Assembly: GCA_903884065.1 (NCBI GenBank)
Contig: CAISDL010000138.1
Span: 1-40,604 of the forward strand
Reading direction: 5' to 3'
DNA: 40,604 bases
Source: an uncultured Actinomycetes bacterium
GTDB taxonomy: Bacteria; Actinomycetota; Actinomycetes; Mycobacteriales; Mycobacteriaceae
Positions within the stretch are counted from its first letter, which is position 1; every line of letters starts with the position of its first letter. The notes under the pieces were generated by a model that saw only the letters and a list, made by a program, of their open reading frames with translations, searched no databases and was not told the origin of the DNA. A program made the position numbers and the translations under genes. This document shows positions 9,217 to 17,510 of this stretch, one piece after another.

Positions 9217-10149
9217 ATGGGCCGTACCGACGACGACACCTGGGACATCACCGAGGGCGTGGGCGCCACGGCGCTGAGCGTGGCGCGCGCCCGCGCCGCC
9301 GAGTCCAACAGCGCCTGCCCACTCTTCACCGACCCCTACGCCGAATTCTTCGTCGAGGCCGCGGTGCAGGCCGGCTGGCAGCCGCCGCTTGCCTCCGAGA
9401 CACTCGCCGAGTTCAGTACCGATCCGGCCGTCATACGTCGGGTACCGACGATGGCCGCCTACATCGCTGCGCGCACCCGATTCTTCGACGAGTTCTGCAC
9501 CACCGCAGGCGCGGAAGGACTCGACCAGGTGGTCATCCTGGCCGCCGGGCTGGACACCAGAGCGTGGCGGCTCCCGTGGATCAGCGCTACCACCGTCTAC
9601 GAACTCGACCAGCCCAAGGTGCTGGAATTCAAAGCCCGGGTTCTCGACGAGCATCATGCCCGGGCGGCGGCACGGTACGTGCCGGTGCCGGTGGACCTGC
9701 GCCATGACTGGCCGAACATTCTGCGCACCAAGGGATTCGATCCGACGGTCCCCACCGCCTGGCTTGCCGAGGGCCTGCTGCCGTATCTCTCGGCGGCCGA
9801 CCAGGACCTGCTGTTCGCCCGCATCGACTGCCTCAGCGCCACATCGAGCCGGCTGGCCGTGGAGGCATTCGGCCCGGAGTTCTTCGATCCCGAATTACTG
9901 GCCCGGCGCCGGCAGCGTATGCAGGTGATTCGCGACGCCGCCACGGCCAGGGGCGTGACGGTGCCCGACATCGAAGCGTTGTGGTACCTCGAGCCGCGAG
10001 CCGACGTCGAGCAGTGGTTGCAGCAACGGGGTTGGCAGGTCGGCGCCGTCGGGTCGGAGGATCTGATGGCGCGTTATCAGCGTCCCGCACCCGACGGCGA
10101 CGAGGACGTGGCGCCGCAGAGCGTGTTCGTCGACGCGGTGAAGCGTTAA
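9217..10149 (+). CDS. Class I SAM-dependent methyltransferase (mycobacterial TIGR00027-type)
   Basis: 310 aa. TALSVARARAAES near residue 16, the DPYAEFFV segment, the SAM-binding VVILAAGLDTRAWRLPW near 105 and YELDQPKVLEFK near 130 are hallmarks of the large mycobacterial putative methyltransferase family related to leucine carboxyl methyltransferases. WLAEGLLPYLS is also typical. Substrate unknown. Starts 27 bp after the AAA gene without a strong ribosome site. Ends directly at a small palindrome and converges on the LON-domain gene. Confidence 0.9.
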   Translation: MGRTDDDTWDITEGVGATALSVARARAAESNSACPLFTDPYAEFFVEAAVQAGWQPPLASETLAEFSTDPAVIRRVPTMAAYIAARTRFFDEFCTTAGAEGLDQVVILAAGLDTRAWRLPWISATTVYELDQPKVLEFKARVLDEHHARAAARYVPVPVDLRHDWPNILRTKGFDPTVPTAWLAEGLLPYLSAADQDLLFARIDCLSATSSRLAVEAFGPEFFDPELLARRRQRMQVIRDAATARGVTVPDIEALWYLEPRADVEQWLQQRGWQVGAVGSEDLMARYQRPAPDGDEDVAPQSVFVDAVKR

Positions 10150-10163
10150 CGACGGCACCGTCG
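10150..10163. terminator. Palindrome after a stop codon between convergent genes; possible terminator
   Basis: CGACGG - CA - CCGTCG begins at the base after the methyltransferase stop, in the 20 bp gap between convergent genes. The same arms recur at 37349-37362, also 1-2 nt after a stop. There is no T tract, so it is at best a weak, I-shaped terminator. Confidence 0.3.
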
Positions 10164-10169
10164 GCGCGA

Positions 10170-10817
10170 CTACTCCTGCTCGTCGGCCAGCTGGAACTCC
10201 ACCATCGCCATGACCGTCTCGACCGCATCGGTGAGCACGGCAACCCGCTCGGCCAGCGTCGGCGCCGCCAGGATGGCATATCGGTCGGCCTGACCCATCG
10301 GGACGCGGGCGGCGAGTGCGTAGAGGTGCCTGGCCGGATCATCGGCGGTATCGGGGTCCACGCCCAGCGCCCCCGGACGCAGGTGCAGACCCCGCGCCTG
10401 GGCCACCCGCTCGTACAGCGCCAGGATGTGGTCGACGACCCCGCCGATCTGCTCCGGGCCGACCGGCGGACCCGGCTCGTCGGGCCAGGGTTCGACGACC
10501 GCGCGCGGGTAGGGGTCATCCGGCAGCCACTCCGTCACCCGGATCCGTTCGCCCACCGTCGCGATGATCTCGTAGGAACCCTCGCCGGTCTCGTCGCACT
10601 CGTCGATGTGGGCCAGTGCGCCGACGTCACTACGAGAATCCCCACCACCGACCTCCCAGCCGCGGCTGATCAGGACGACGCCGAAAACCGGTTCGTCGGC
10701 GGCCAGGCAGTCACGCACCAGTCGGGCGTAACGGGGCTCGAAAATCCGCAGCGGCAGGGTGTCCCCCGGCAGTTGCGCCGACTGAAGCGGGAACATCGGC
10801 CGCGCGGTGGCGGTCAC
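10170..10817 (-). CDS. LON peptidase N-terminal (substrate-binding) domain protein
   Basis: 215 aa. MFPLQSAQLPGDTLPLRIFEPRYARLVRDCLA is the classic start of the Lon N-domain, followed by FGVVLISRG and the GALAHIDE / ERIRVTEWL strands. No AAA or protease module follows, so it is a stand-alone LON domain of unknown role, like M. tuberculosis Rv0434. The GTG at 10817 overlaps the stop of the upstream lipoprotein gene (GTGA), which fixes the start by translational coupling; longer in-frame starts would run into that gene. Confidence 0.88.
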   Translation of the reverse strand: MTATARPMFPLQSAQLPGDTLPLRIFEPRYARLVRDCLAADEPVFGVVLISRGWEVGGGDSRSDVGALAHIDECDETGEGSYEIIATVGERIRVTEWLPDDPYPRAVVEPWPDEPGPPVGPEQIGGVVDHILALYERVAQARGLHLRPGALGVDPDTADDPARHLYALAARVPMGQADRYAILAAPTLAERVAVLTDAVETVMAMVEFQLADEQE

Positions 10818-11128
10818 CTCATGCCGCCGGTGACGACGTCCTTCACCGGTGCGCTGGGATCGACGAAGTTGCACAACGCCGCCGCCACGCCGACCCACAG
10901 GTCGGGGTTGGCCGCGACGACCTTGTTGCCGTCCTCCCCGATCGCCACGATGACATCACGTCGTTCGGACTGGGTCATGCCGACGTAGTCGCGACAGACG
11001 GTGTTGATCCGCGCCGCGGTCCCGGCCTGGCCCGGGGTGGCCATCGGGGTTCCCTCGATCGCCCGGGTACAGCCGCCCGCGCTCACCACAGCGGCGGCCA
11101 GCAGCGCCGCAATTGTCCACCGTCGCAT
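10814..11128 (-). CDS. Small putative lipoprotein, unknown function
   Basis: 104 aa. MRRWTIAALLAAAVVSAGGC is a signal peptide with Cys20 in a lipobox-like AGGC; the -3 residue is Ala rather than Leu, so lipidation is likely but not certain. The exported part has two further Cys and no domain I recognise. A GGAGAAT ribosome site stands just upstream of the ATG at 11128. It lies 10 bp after the carboxylate-amine ligase gene and is coupled to the LON gene. Confidence 0.75.
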   Translation of the reverse strand: MRRWTIAALLAAAVVSAGGCTRAIEGTPMATPGQAGTAARINTVCRDYVGMTQSERRDVIVAIGEDGNKVVAANPDLWVGVAAALCNFVDPSAPVKDVVTGGMR

Positions 11129-11138
11129 GGATTCTCCT

Positions 11139-12293
11139 TCAGAGGTCCAGTTCGCCGACGAGCGCGTCGACCACGGCGCGGAGATCCCCGTCGTGTTCCT
11201 CGGCGACCCGGCGCTGGCGTTGATACGACGCACCCCGGCGGGGAATCTCGGCAACGGCGGCCAATTCGTCTGCACAGTCCAGTGATCGGGCCACCGGCTC
11301 AAGTCTGTTCAGCAGGTCATCGAGATCCTCGGTCACCAGTCGTTCGTTGCTGTCGGCGTCGAGAATGACGATCGCGTCCAGGCCGTAGCGGGCAGCGCGC
11401 CACTTGTTCTCCTGTACGTGCCAGGGCGGCATCACCGGCAACTGCTCGCCGGCTTCCAGGCGCCGGTCCAGATCGACGATCAGACAGTGGGTCAACGCGA
11501 CCAGAGCGGACAATTCCCGCACGTTGGAAACCCCGTCGAAGATGCGTACCTCGACGGTGCCCAGATGCGGCGACGGCCTGATGTCCCAACGGACTTCATT
11601 GATCGAATCGATGATGCCAGTCGTCTTCTGGTCGTGCACGAAGCGTTCGAACTGCCGCCAGGTCTCGAACTGGAACGGCAATCCGGCGGTGGGCAACTGC
11701 TGGAACATCATCGCCCGGTTGCTGGCATAACCGGTGTCCTCACCGGCCCAGAACGGCGAGGATGCCGACAGTGCCAACAGGTGCGGGTAGTGATTGAGCA
11801 GCGACGAGATGATCGGCATGACTTTGTGGGCCGAGGAGACCCCGACGTGGACGTGCACGCCCCAGATCAGCATCTGCCGACCCCACCACTGGGTGCGCTT
11901 GATCAATTCGGCGTAGCGCGGCGCGTCGGTCAACTTCTGTTCCGACCATTCCGCGAAGGGGTGGGTGCCGGCGCAGAACAGGTCCATGCCCCGCTCGCGG
12001 ACCACCTCACTGGTGGAGACCAGCGTGCCGCGCAGGTCGTCCATCGCCTCACCGACGGTGTCACAGATGCCGGTGACGAGTTCGACGGTGTTGCGCAGCA
12101 ATTCCTTATGCACATGGGGGGTTTCACCGATGTCGGCGATCACCGCCGCGGCCTCGTTGCTCAGATCGCGGGTGCGGGCATCGACGAGGGCGAACTCCCA
12201 CTCCACTCCGAGGGTCGGCCGTGGCGAGCCGGCGAAGTCGATACGAGCCGCACCGGCCCGGCCGGTACGCGGCTCAGCCGGCGCTGAGGACAC
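11139..12293 (-). CDS. Carboxylate-amine ligase / glutamate-cysteine ligase 2 family (YbdK-like)
   Basis: 384 aa from the GTG at 12293. [11 protein letters not shown] begins the conserved GCS2 domain. [55 protein letters not shown] and [18 protein letters not shown] follow in order. The family forms gamma-glutamyl-cysteine or similar amides weakly in vitro; as mycobacteria use mycothiol, the natural product is unclear. The GTG overlaps the sodC 3' end by 20 nt; a TTG at 12329 is an alternative. It is the middle gene of the sodC-ligase-lipoprotein-LON run. Confidence 0.9.
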   Translation of the reverse strand: MSSAPAEPRTGRAGAARIDFAGSPRPTLGVEWEFALVDARTRDLSNEAAAVIADIGETPHVHKELLRNTVELVTGICDTVGEAMDDLRGTLVSTSEVVRERGMDLFCAGTHPFAEWSEQKLTDAPRYAELIKRTQWWGRQMLIWGVHVHVGVSSAHKVMPIISSLLNHYPHLLALSASSPFWAGEDTGYASNRAMMFQQLPTAGLPFQFETWRQFERFVHDQKTTGIIDSINEVRWDIRPSPHLGTVEVRIFDGVSNVRELSALVALTHCLIVDLDRRLEAGEQLPVMPPWHVQENKWRAARYGLDAIVILDADSNERLVTEDLDDLLNRLEPVARSLDCADELAAVAEIPRRGASYQRQRRVAEEHDGDLRAVVDALVGELDL

Positions 12294-13035
12294 CGCAGGC
12301 GACCCGCTTGCCGCCGTCGCCGGTGGCAAGCGTTATTTCATCCGGCGGCGGTGCACCGTTGGTCTGCTGGTAGCGGTCGGCCGGGATGTTGGCCAGGTTG
12401 TCGGAGCCCGCATGGATGATGATCGCGGTCCCGTCGCCACTGATGAGATCCGCCTTATCGAAGGCGTTGGTGGTGGTGACCAGCATCGCGGTTCCGTCCC
12501 CGCGGACCTGAAGGGCCGAGAGATCGCCGGCATGGTTGGGGTGGCCGCCCTGGCCCCCACCCCGATAGTGACCACCGGCGGACAGGAAGTCGCCGGGCGC
12601 GCCGCCGGCGGGCGCGACCGAGTTCGCCTCGCACTTGCCGACGTCATGGATGTGCATACCGTGGAACCCGGGGGACAACTTGCCCGGAGCCGTGGTCTGC
12701 ACGGTGACGATCGCGAAAGCATCGTCATCCCGGAACTCGATGGTGGCCGCCGCCACCTGGGTACCGTCCGGCCCGTTGATCACGGCGTTGAACGTGTCAC
12801 CGGGGGAAGACGGTCCGGGAGCGGCCGGCGGCATCGCGCCGGTATGCGCGCCACCGCCGTGGTCCTCCGCAGGCTCCGCGGGCGCCGCTGAGCCGGTCCA
12901 GACCGGCGGGGTGGTGCCCGGCGACGTGGCCACCGGTTCGTTGGGTGCGCAGGCGCTCAACAGTGCACCCGCAGCAGCGACGACAACGGCAACGGACCCC
13001 GGGGAGAAGGCACGGGGACGGAGAAGCGGCAGCAT
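12274..13035 (-). CDS. sodC: Periplasmic Cu,Zn superoxide dismutase, lipoprotein
   Basis: 253 aa. Dismutates superoxide at the cell surface. Signal peptide with lipobox LLSAC near residue 29, then a low-complexity Pro/Ala linker to about 75. The SOD fold has metal ligands in [11 protein letters not shown], in [18 protein letters not shown] and in IIIHAGSDN, and the active-site Arg in GGKRVACGV. Acidic linker elements differ from eukaryotic forms, as in M. tuberculosis SodC. It lies 10 bp downstream of virR, with no ribosome site but with a TANNNT box correctly placed for a leaderless mRNA. Confidence 0.95.
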   Translation of the reverse strand: MLPLLRPRAFSPGSVAVVVAAAGALLSACAPNEPVATSPGTTPPVWTGSAAPAEPAEDHGGGAHTGAMPPAAPGPSSPGDTFNAVINGPDGTQVAAATIEFRDDDAFAIVTVQTTAPGKLSPGFHGMHIHDVGKCEANSVAPAGGAPGDFLSAGGHYRGGGQGGHPNHAGDLSALQVRGDGTAMLVTTTNAFDKADLISGDGTAIIIHAGSDNLANIPADRYQQTNGAPPPDEITLATGDGGKRVACGVLSAG

Positions 13036-13042
13036 GGCGCTG

Positions 13043-13048
13043 AGCCTA
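13043..13048 (-). promoter_or_regulatory. Candidate leaderless -10 box of sodC
   Basis: TAGGCT followed by 7 nt and the ATG at 13035. Its TAG is the virR stop codon, so the promoter would be embedded in the end of virR. Confidence 0.4.
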
Positions 13049-13498
13049 ACCCGTCACCAACACAATCACGCCCGGTGGCTGCTCGGCGATGTCGGGAATT
13101 CTGGGCGCCACCGGCGCCTCCAGAACCTTGCCGACCGCGTCGGCGGCGGCCTGCTCGCCCTCGGCGGGCCCGAAGTAGACCGTCGTGACGGGGACGTCCG
13201 CGGCGGTGATGACGGCCGACTCGGTGACGTTCCACCCGGCTTCACGCAGCCGGTCGGATGTCCGGATGGCTGCGGCCTCGTCAGCGGCCACGCTGTAGAC
13301 CCGGACGTCGGACTTGGGGGCAGGCGGCTTGGTCGTCGTGGTGGTGGTCACCGTCAACGCCGAGGTGTCCTCGGAGCTGTCGGTACCGGAGGTCATCGCC
13401 TGGAATCCGACCAGCAGGAAGATGACACCGAGGAACAACAGCACCATCACCATGGCGCGCAGGGGCAGACCGGATGAGTCGGGAACGCGCTCGTTCAT
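13046..13498 (-). CDS. virR: VirR-like membrane-anchored LytR C-terminal domain protein
   Basis: 150 aa. One N-terminal membrane helix ([18 protein letters not shown], residues about 15-32), a Thr-rich linker [13 protein letters not shown], then an extracellular LytR_C domain from about residue 65. In M. tuberculosis the equivalent (Rv0431, VirR) controls membrane vesicle release and interacts with envelope proteins. No catalytic LCP domain is present. The ATG at 13498 has TACAGT 7 nt upstream. Confidence 0.85.
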   Translation of the reverse strand: MNERVPDSSGLPLRAMVMVLLFLGVIFLLVGFQAMTSGTDSSEDTSALTVTTTTTTKPPAPKSDVRVYSVAADEAAAIRTSDRLREAGWNVTESAVITAADVPVTTVYFGPAEGEQAAADAVGKVLEAPVAPRIPDIAEQPPGVIVLVTG

Positions 13499-13505
13499 TG
13501 GGCTT

Positions 13506-13511
13506 ACTGTA
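13506..13511 (-). promoter_or_regulatory. Candidate leaderless -10 box of virR
   Basis: TACAGT followed by 7 nt and the ATG at 13498; no ribosome site in between. Confidence 0.45.
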
Positions 13512-13548
13512 ACCAGGGCGGGGCCGAGGTCGGCCTCACGGTCACTGA

Positions 13549-13857
13549 TCAGTGGACCTCGAAGCCCAATCGGCGGGCCGCCCGGGCCTTCTGCCGACTG
13601 GCCCGAAGCCGACGTAACCGCTTCACGAGCATCGGATCGGCGGCCAGCGCCTCCGGCCGGTCGACCAGGGTGTTGAGGACCTGGTAGTAGCGGGTGGCAG
13701 ACATCGAGAAGAGCTCCTTGATGGCGTCTTCCTTGGCTCCGGCGTACTTCCACCACTGCCGCTCGAACGCCAAAATGTCGTACTCGCGGCGGCTCAGCCC
13801 GTCCGGTAGATCGGCGTCGTCGATTGCCCGTTCGGCACGTGCCGTGGCGCCGTCCAT
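13549..13857 (-). CDS. DUF3263 family protein
   Basis: 102 aa cytosolic protein. LSRREYDILAFERQWWKYAGAKEDAIKELF followed by MSATRYYQVLNTLVDRPEALAADPMLVKRLRRLRASRQKARAARRLGF is the whole conserved family, rich in helices and strongly basic at the end. The first half looks like a helix-turn-helix region, so DNA binding is possible; the function is not known. Matches M. tuberculosis Rv0430 in position beside virR. The ATG at 13857 has AAAGG about 13 nt upstream, farther than ideal. Confidence 0.85.
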   Translation of the reverse strand: MDGATARAERAIDDADLPDGLSRREYDILAFERQWWKYAGAKEDAIKELFSMSATRYYQVLNTLVDRPEALAADPMLVKRLRRLRASRQKARAARRLGFEVH

Positions 13858-13969
13858 TCGATCTGTGGGCCTTTCAACGAGTCCTAATGACATCCCTGTG
13901 GTTCGGGAGCCATTCAATCACGTCCCCGGGGATTGGGACTGCAGCGGACCCCCGCGCGTCGGCTCACTT

Positions 13970-13975
13970 TAAGCT
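13970..13975 (+). promoter_or_regulatory. Candidate -10 box of def (leaderless or nearly so)
   Basis: TAAGCT followed by 8 nt and the ATG at 13984, in the 126 bp gap with the divergent DUF3263 gene. Confidence 0.4.
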
Positions 13976-13983
13976 TGCCGGTC

Positions 13984-14577
13984 ATGGCGGTCCGACCCAT
14001 CGTGATCCTCGGCGATCCCGTTCTGCACACCCCGACGACCCCGGTGGCCGTCGGTCCCGACGGCTCGTTGCCCCCGGATCTGGGCGAGCTCATCACCGAC
14101 ATGTTCCAGACCATGGATGCGGCCAACGGCGTCGGTCTGGCCGCCAACCAGGTCGGTGTGGGTTTGCGTTTGTTCGTCTACGACTGCGCCGACGAGCGAG
14201 GGAGGCCCGGCCGTCGACGCGGTGTGGTCATCAACCCGGCGCTGGAGACCTCCGAGATCCCCGAGACCATGCCCGACCCGGAAACCGACGACGAGGGCTG
14301 CCTGTCGGTCCCGGGCGAGTCCTTCCCGTGTGGGCGCGCCCAGTGGGCCCGGGTCACCGGACTCGACGCCGACGGCAAGCCGGTGATGCTGGAGGGCAGC
14401 GGACTGTTCGCCCGGATGTTGCAGCACGAGACCGGGCACCTCGACGGTTACCTCTACGTCGACACACTCATCGGCCGCCATGCCCGCGCAGCCAAGAAGA
14501 CCGTCAAGAAGAACGGCTGGGGCGTCCCCGGCCTGTCGTGGATGCCCGGTGACGTACCCGACCCCTTCGGCCACTAG
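13984..14577 (+). CDS. def: Peptide deformylase
   Basis: Removes the formyl group from new proteins; Fe2+/Zn2+ enzyme. 197 aa. Three motifs: GVGLAANQ at 49-56, EGCLS at 104-108 with the metal-binding Cys, and QHETGH at 147-152. The Gly in place of the common Asp of HExxH-DH is also found in mycobacterial deformylases. The 25-residue insertion [14 protein letters not shown] lies between motifs. In M. tuberculosis an acetyltransferase gene separates def from xthA; here only 55 bp do. Confidence 0.96.
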   Translation: MAVRPIVILGDPVLHTPTTPVAVGPDGSLPPDLGELITDMFQTMDAANGVGLAANQVGVGLRLFVYDCADERGRPGRRRGVVINPALETSEIPETMPDPETDDEGCLSVPGESFPCGRAQWARVTGLDADGKPVMLEGSGLFARMLQHETGHLDGYLYVDTLIGRHARAAKKTVKKNGWGVPGLSWMPGDVPDPFGH

Positions 14578-14632
14578 ATCCAATGTCCGACTCCTCCTCG
14601 TCGTTACGCTCCGCATCGTCGTCAGGACCGTT

Positions 14633-15586
14633 TTGAGCACGGACCGGTTGCGGATCGCCACGTGGAATGTGAATTCGGTTCGCGCACGGGTGGATCGGGT
14701 CGTCGACTGGTTGCAGCGAGCAGAGGTCGACGTGCTGGCGATGCAGGAGACCAAGTGTGCCGACGATCAGTTCCCGGCGATGACGTTCCTGGGTGAGGGC
14801 TACGAGGTGGTGCACCACGGCCACGACCAGTGGAACGGTGTGGCCATCGCGTCGCGGGTCGGGTTCGACGACGTCGTGTTCGGCTTCCGCGACCAGCCGT
14901 CGTGGGGCGGCAAAGACGAGGCCCGCGCAATCGGTGCGACCTGCGCCGGAGTCCGGGTCTGGAGCCTGTATGTGCCCAACGGCCGGACCGTCGCCGATCC
15001 GCACTACCGTTACAAGCTGGATTGGCTTGCCGCACTGCGCAATACCGCCGAGGGCTGGCTGGCCGAGGACCCCCGGGCACGGATCGCGCTGATGGGTGAC
15101 TGGAACATCGCCCCTCTCGACGAGGACGTCTGGGACGTGGCGGCGTTCCGCGGCAGCACCCATGTCACCGAACCGGAGCGCAGCGCCTTCGCTGCGATCG
15201 CGCAGTCCTACGCCGACGTCGTTCGGCCGTTCACGCCCGGTCCCGGGACGTATACCTACTGGGACTACACCCAGTTGCGGTTTCCCCGACGCGAGGGCAT
15301 GCGGATCGACTTCGTTCTGGGCTCACCGGCATTGGCGCAGAGCGTCATTCACGCCGAGATCGCCCGCGACGAACGCAAGACCGGCAAGAACCGGATCGGC
15401 TCCCCCAGCGACCACGCGCCGGTGTTGGTCGACCTAAGAACGCGCGGTGGGCTCACTCACCCGAACGAGCATCTTGCCGATGTTGGCCCCGCTGAACAGT
15501 CCGTTGAGGGCATCCACGCAGGACTCAAGACCTTCAAAAACCGTTTCGCGGTGCACCAGTCGGCCGTCGGCACCCCACTGGCGTAG
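14633..15586 (+). CDS. xthA: Exodeoxyribonuclease III with C-terminal overrun
   Basis: AP endonuclease / 3'-5' exonuclease of base-excision repair, 317 aa from the TTG at 14633 (MSTDRLRIATWNVNSVRARV). Metal and catalytic residues are present: WNVNS near 10, QETKCADDQFP near 37, GDWNIAP near 157, and GSPSDHAPVLVDL near 258-268. The family normally ends right there. Here the frame stays open for about 49 more residues, antisense to the 3' end of the MDR reductase gene (153 bp overlap). CAGGA about 8 nt upstream supports the TTG; an ATG at 14480 inside def is implausible. Confidence 0.88.
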   Translation: MSTDRLRIATWNVNSVRARVDRVVDWLQRAEVDVLAMQETKCADDQFPAMTFLGEGYEVVHHGHDQWNGVAIASRVGFDDVVFGFRDQPSWGGKDEARAIGATCAGVRVWSLYVPNGRTVADPHYRYKLDWLAALRNTAEGWLAEDPRARIALMGDWNIAPLDEDVWDVAAFRGSTHVTEPERSAFAAIAQSYADVVRPFTPGPGTYTYWDYTQLRFPRREGMRIDFVLGSPALAQSVIHAEIARDERKTGKNRIGSPSDHAPVLVDLRTRGGLTHPNEHLADVGPAEQSVEGIHAGLKTFKNRFAVHQSAVGTPLA

Positions 15587-16450
15587 GTCGGCGAACGCCT
15601 CGTCGAACCGGTCCCACATCTCCAGCGCGTTGAAGCCCCGCATCGACGCCGTCTTGGAGAGCAGGTTGACGTAGTTCGCCGGACCGGGATGCTCGCCGGT
15701 GAGATAGCTCGAGATGACTCCGCACAGAACGATTCTCGCCTTGGGCGCCAACCGCCCGAGGACCGCGTTGAGGATCTCGCCGCCCACATTGTCGAAGTAG
15801 ACGTTGACGCCCTTGGGGCAGAGCCGCTTGAGCGCGGCCGGCACGTCATCGTTCTTGTAGTCGATGCACGCATCGAAGCCGAAGTCCTCCACCACCGCCC
15901 GGCACTTCTCCGGACCGCCGGCGATGCCGACCACCCGCGCGCCCGCGATCCTCGCGACCTGGCCGGCGATAGACCCGGTGGCCCCGGCGGCGGCGGAGAC
16001 CACCACCGTCTCGCCCGGACGCGGACGGCCGACCTCCATCATCCCGAAGTAGGCGGTGGCGCCGCCGGAGCCGTAGACGCTCATAATCGCCCGCTGATCG
16101 CCCTCCCCCCGAATGGGGGTGCTGAAGATGTCGTCGCGAATGATCGCGTACTCCTGGAAGCCCGTGAGCGTGGTGACAATGTCGCCGACCTGATATGCAT
16201 CACAACGGGTTTCGACAACCTCGCCCACGCCGGCCGCGCGGATCACCTCGCCGACGGCGACCGGCGGCAGATAGCCGGGGCGATCATCGAGCCAGGTACG
16301 CACAGCGGCATCCAGACCGACGTAGGTGGTCCTCAGCAACGCCTCGCCCTCCGCGGGATGCGGGGCGGGAACGGCGACGAGTTCGGTATCGCCGGGGGCG
16401 ACCAGGCCGCACGGGCGGCGGCGAAGGACGATCTGACGATTGATCAGCAC
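15434..16450 (-). CDS. NADP-dependent medium-chain reductase (curcumin/alkenal reductase type)
   Basis: 338 aa zinc-free MDR enzyme reducing alkenals or similar enones with NADPH. GEALLRTTYVGLDAAVRTWL near residue 38 is typical of the family. The Rossmann motif AAAGATGSIAGQVARIAGARVVGIAGGPEKC is at about 153-183, with YFDNVGGEILNAVL and VLCGVISSY beyond. It lacks the zinc-binding Cys/His set. The GTG at 16450 has TACGTT 7 nt upstream. Convergent with xthA. Confidence 0.9.
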   Translation of the reverse strand: MLINRQIVLRRRPCGLVAPGDTELVAVPAPHPAEGEALLRTTYVGLDAAVRTWLDDRPGYLPPVAVGEVIRAAGVGEVVETRCDAYQVGDIVTTLTGFQEYAIIRDDIFSTPIRGEGDQRAIMSVYGSGGATAYFGMMEVGRPRPGETVVVSAAAGATGSIAGQVARIAGARVVGIAGGPEKCRAVVEDFGFDACIDYKNDDVPAALKRLCPKGVNVYFDNVGGEILNAVLGRLAPKARIVLCGVISSYLTGEHPGPANYVNLLSKTASMRGFNALEMWDRFDEAFADLRQWGADGRLVHRETVFEGLESCVDALNGLFSGANIGKMLVRVSEPTARS

Positions 16451-16457
16451 ACCAGCG

Positions 16458-16463
16458 AACGTA
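16458..16463 (-). promoter_or_regulatory. Candidate leaderless -10 box of the MDR reductase gene
   Basis: TACGTT followed by 7 nt and the GTG at 16450; no ribosome site. Confidence 0.45.
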
Positions 16464-16559
16464 CCCGCCGAATTACTCCACCTCCGCGGTCGCGTCGAAG
16501 GATGAGGGATCGCGGCCGGCGATCAAACAATCAACGGGTCCGATGGCGGGCGGCGCTGA

Positions 16560-16565
16560 TAGCGT
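16560..16565 (+). promoter_or_regulatory. Candidate -10 box for the thiD riboswitch transcript
   Basis: TAGCGT. Transcription would start near 16572, right at the 5' edge of the TPP aptamer. The same hexamer serves as the proposed -10 of thiE at 25254. Confidence 0.4.
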
Positions 16566-16571
16566 GGGACC

Positions 16572-16668
16572 GACACACCAGCGGGAGCGCACACTATGGC
16601 GCTGAGAGGACGGGACGAGCCCGTCGACCGTATGAACCTGACCGGATAATGCCGGCGTAGGGAGTGAG
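16572..16668 (+). ncRNA. TPP riboswitch (THI box) controlling thiD
   Basis: The conserved THI-box elements occur in order: CAGCGGGAGCGC (P1/P2), GCTGAGAGGACGGG (the CUGAGA core), CGACCGTATGAACCTGACC, then GGATAATGCCGGCGTAGGGAG. Canonical length of about 95 nt. The terminal GGGAGTGA is also the ribosome site for the thiD GTG at 16671, so ligand binding would hide it: translational shut-off by thiamine pyrophosphate is inferred. In M. tuberculosis this position would precede thiC. Confidence 0.93.
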
Positions 16669-16670
16669 CC

Positions 16671-17510
16671 GTGAGGACATTTCTGCCACTGACACCACCG
16701 CGCCAGACACCGGTGCGGGTACTGACCATCGCCGGGTCGGACTCCGGCGGCGGCGCCGGGCTACAGGCCGACATGCGCACCTTCGCCCTGCTGGGCGTGC
16801 ACCCGCTGGTGGCCGTGACCGCGGTGACTATTCAGAACTCCCTGGGCGTCAAGGGTTTTCACGAAATTCCGCCGGACGTCATCGCCGGTCAGATCGAGGC
16901 GGTGGCCACCGACATCGGGGTGCAGGCGGCCAAGACCGGCATGCTGGCGTCCTCGGAGATCATCGAGACGGTCGCGGACAGTTGGCGGGGCCTTGGCCTG
17001 GCCGGGACCACCCCGTTCGTCGTCGACCCGGTCTGTGCATCCATGCACGGCGACCCACTGCTGCACACCAACGCTCTGGACACCCTGCGGACGGTGCTGT
17101 TCCCGCTGGCGAGCCTGGTCACTCCCAACCTCGACGAGGTGCGACTGCTGGTCGGCATCGACGTCGTCGACCTGGAATCACAGCGTGACGCCGCCAAAGC
17201 ACTGCACGCGCTGGGACCGCAGTGGGTCCTGGTGAAGGGAGGCCATCTGCGGTCTGCGCCGGACAGTCCCGACCTGCTCTACGACGGCAACGACTTTCAC
17301 ACCTTCGACGCCCCGCGCGTCGACACCTCCCACGACCACGGCGCCGGCGACACCCTGGCGGCGGCCACCGCGTGCGCGCTCGCCCACGGGTATCCGATGC
17401 CGGACGCGGTGTCGTTCGGCAAGGCCTGGGTCACCGAATGCCTGAAGGCGGCCTACCCGTTGGGCGGCGGGCACGGACCGGTGTCGGCACTGTTCCGGCT
17501 GCGGCCATGA
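16671..17510 (+). CDS. thiD: Hydroxymethylpyrimidine/phosphomethylpyrimidine kinase
   Basis: Phosphorylates HMP and HMP-P to HMP-PP, the pyrimidine half of thiamine. 279 aa, ribokinase fold. VLTIAGSDSGGGAGLQADMRTF near 15-36 binds the pyrimidine. VVDPVCASMHGDPLL, TPNLDEVRLLVG and the catalytic anion-hole DHGAGDTLAAATACALAHG near 222 complete it. The GTG at 16671 is fixed by the ribosome site inside the riboswitch tail. Overlaps the next gene as ATGA. No thiC is present beside it. Confidence 0.95.
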   Translation: MRTFLPLTPPRQTPVRVLTIAGSDSGGGAGLQADMRTFALLGVHPLVAVTAVTIQNSLGVKGFHEIPPDVIAGQIEAVATDIGVQAAKTGMLASSEIIETVADSWRGLGLAGTTPFVVDPVCASMHGDPLLHTNALDTLRTVLFPLASLVTPNLDEVRLLVGIDVVDLESQRDAAKALHALGPQWVLVKGGHLRSAPDSPDLLYDGNDFHTFDAPRVDTSHDHGAGDTLAAATACALAHGYPMPDAVSFGKAWVTECLKAAYPLGGGHGPVSALFRLRP

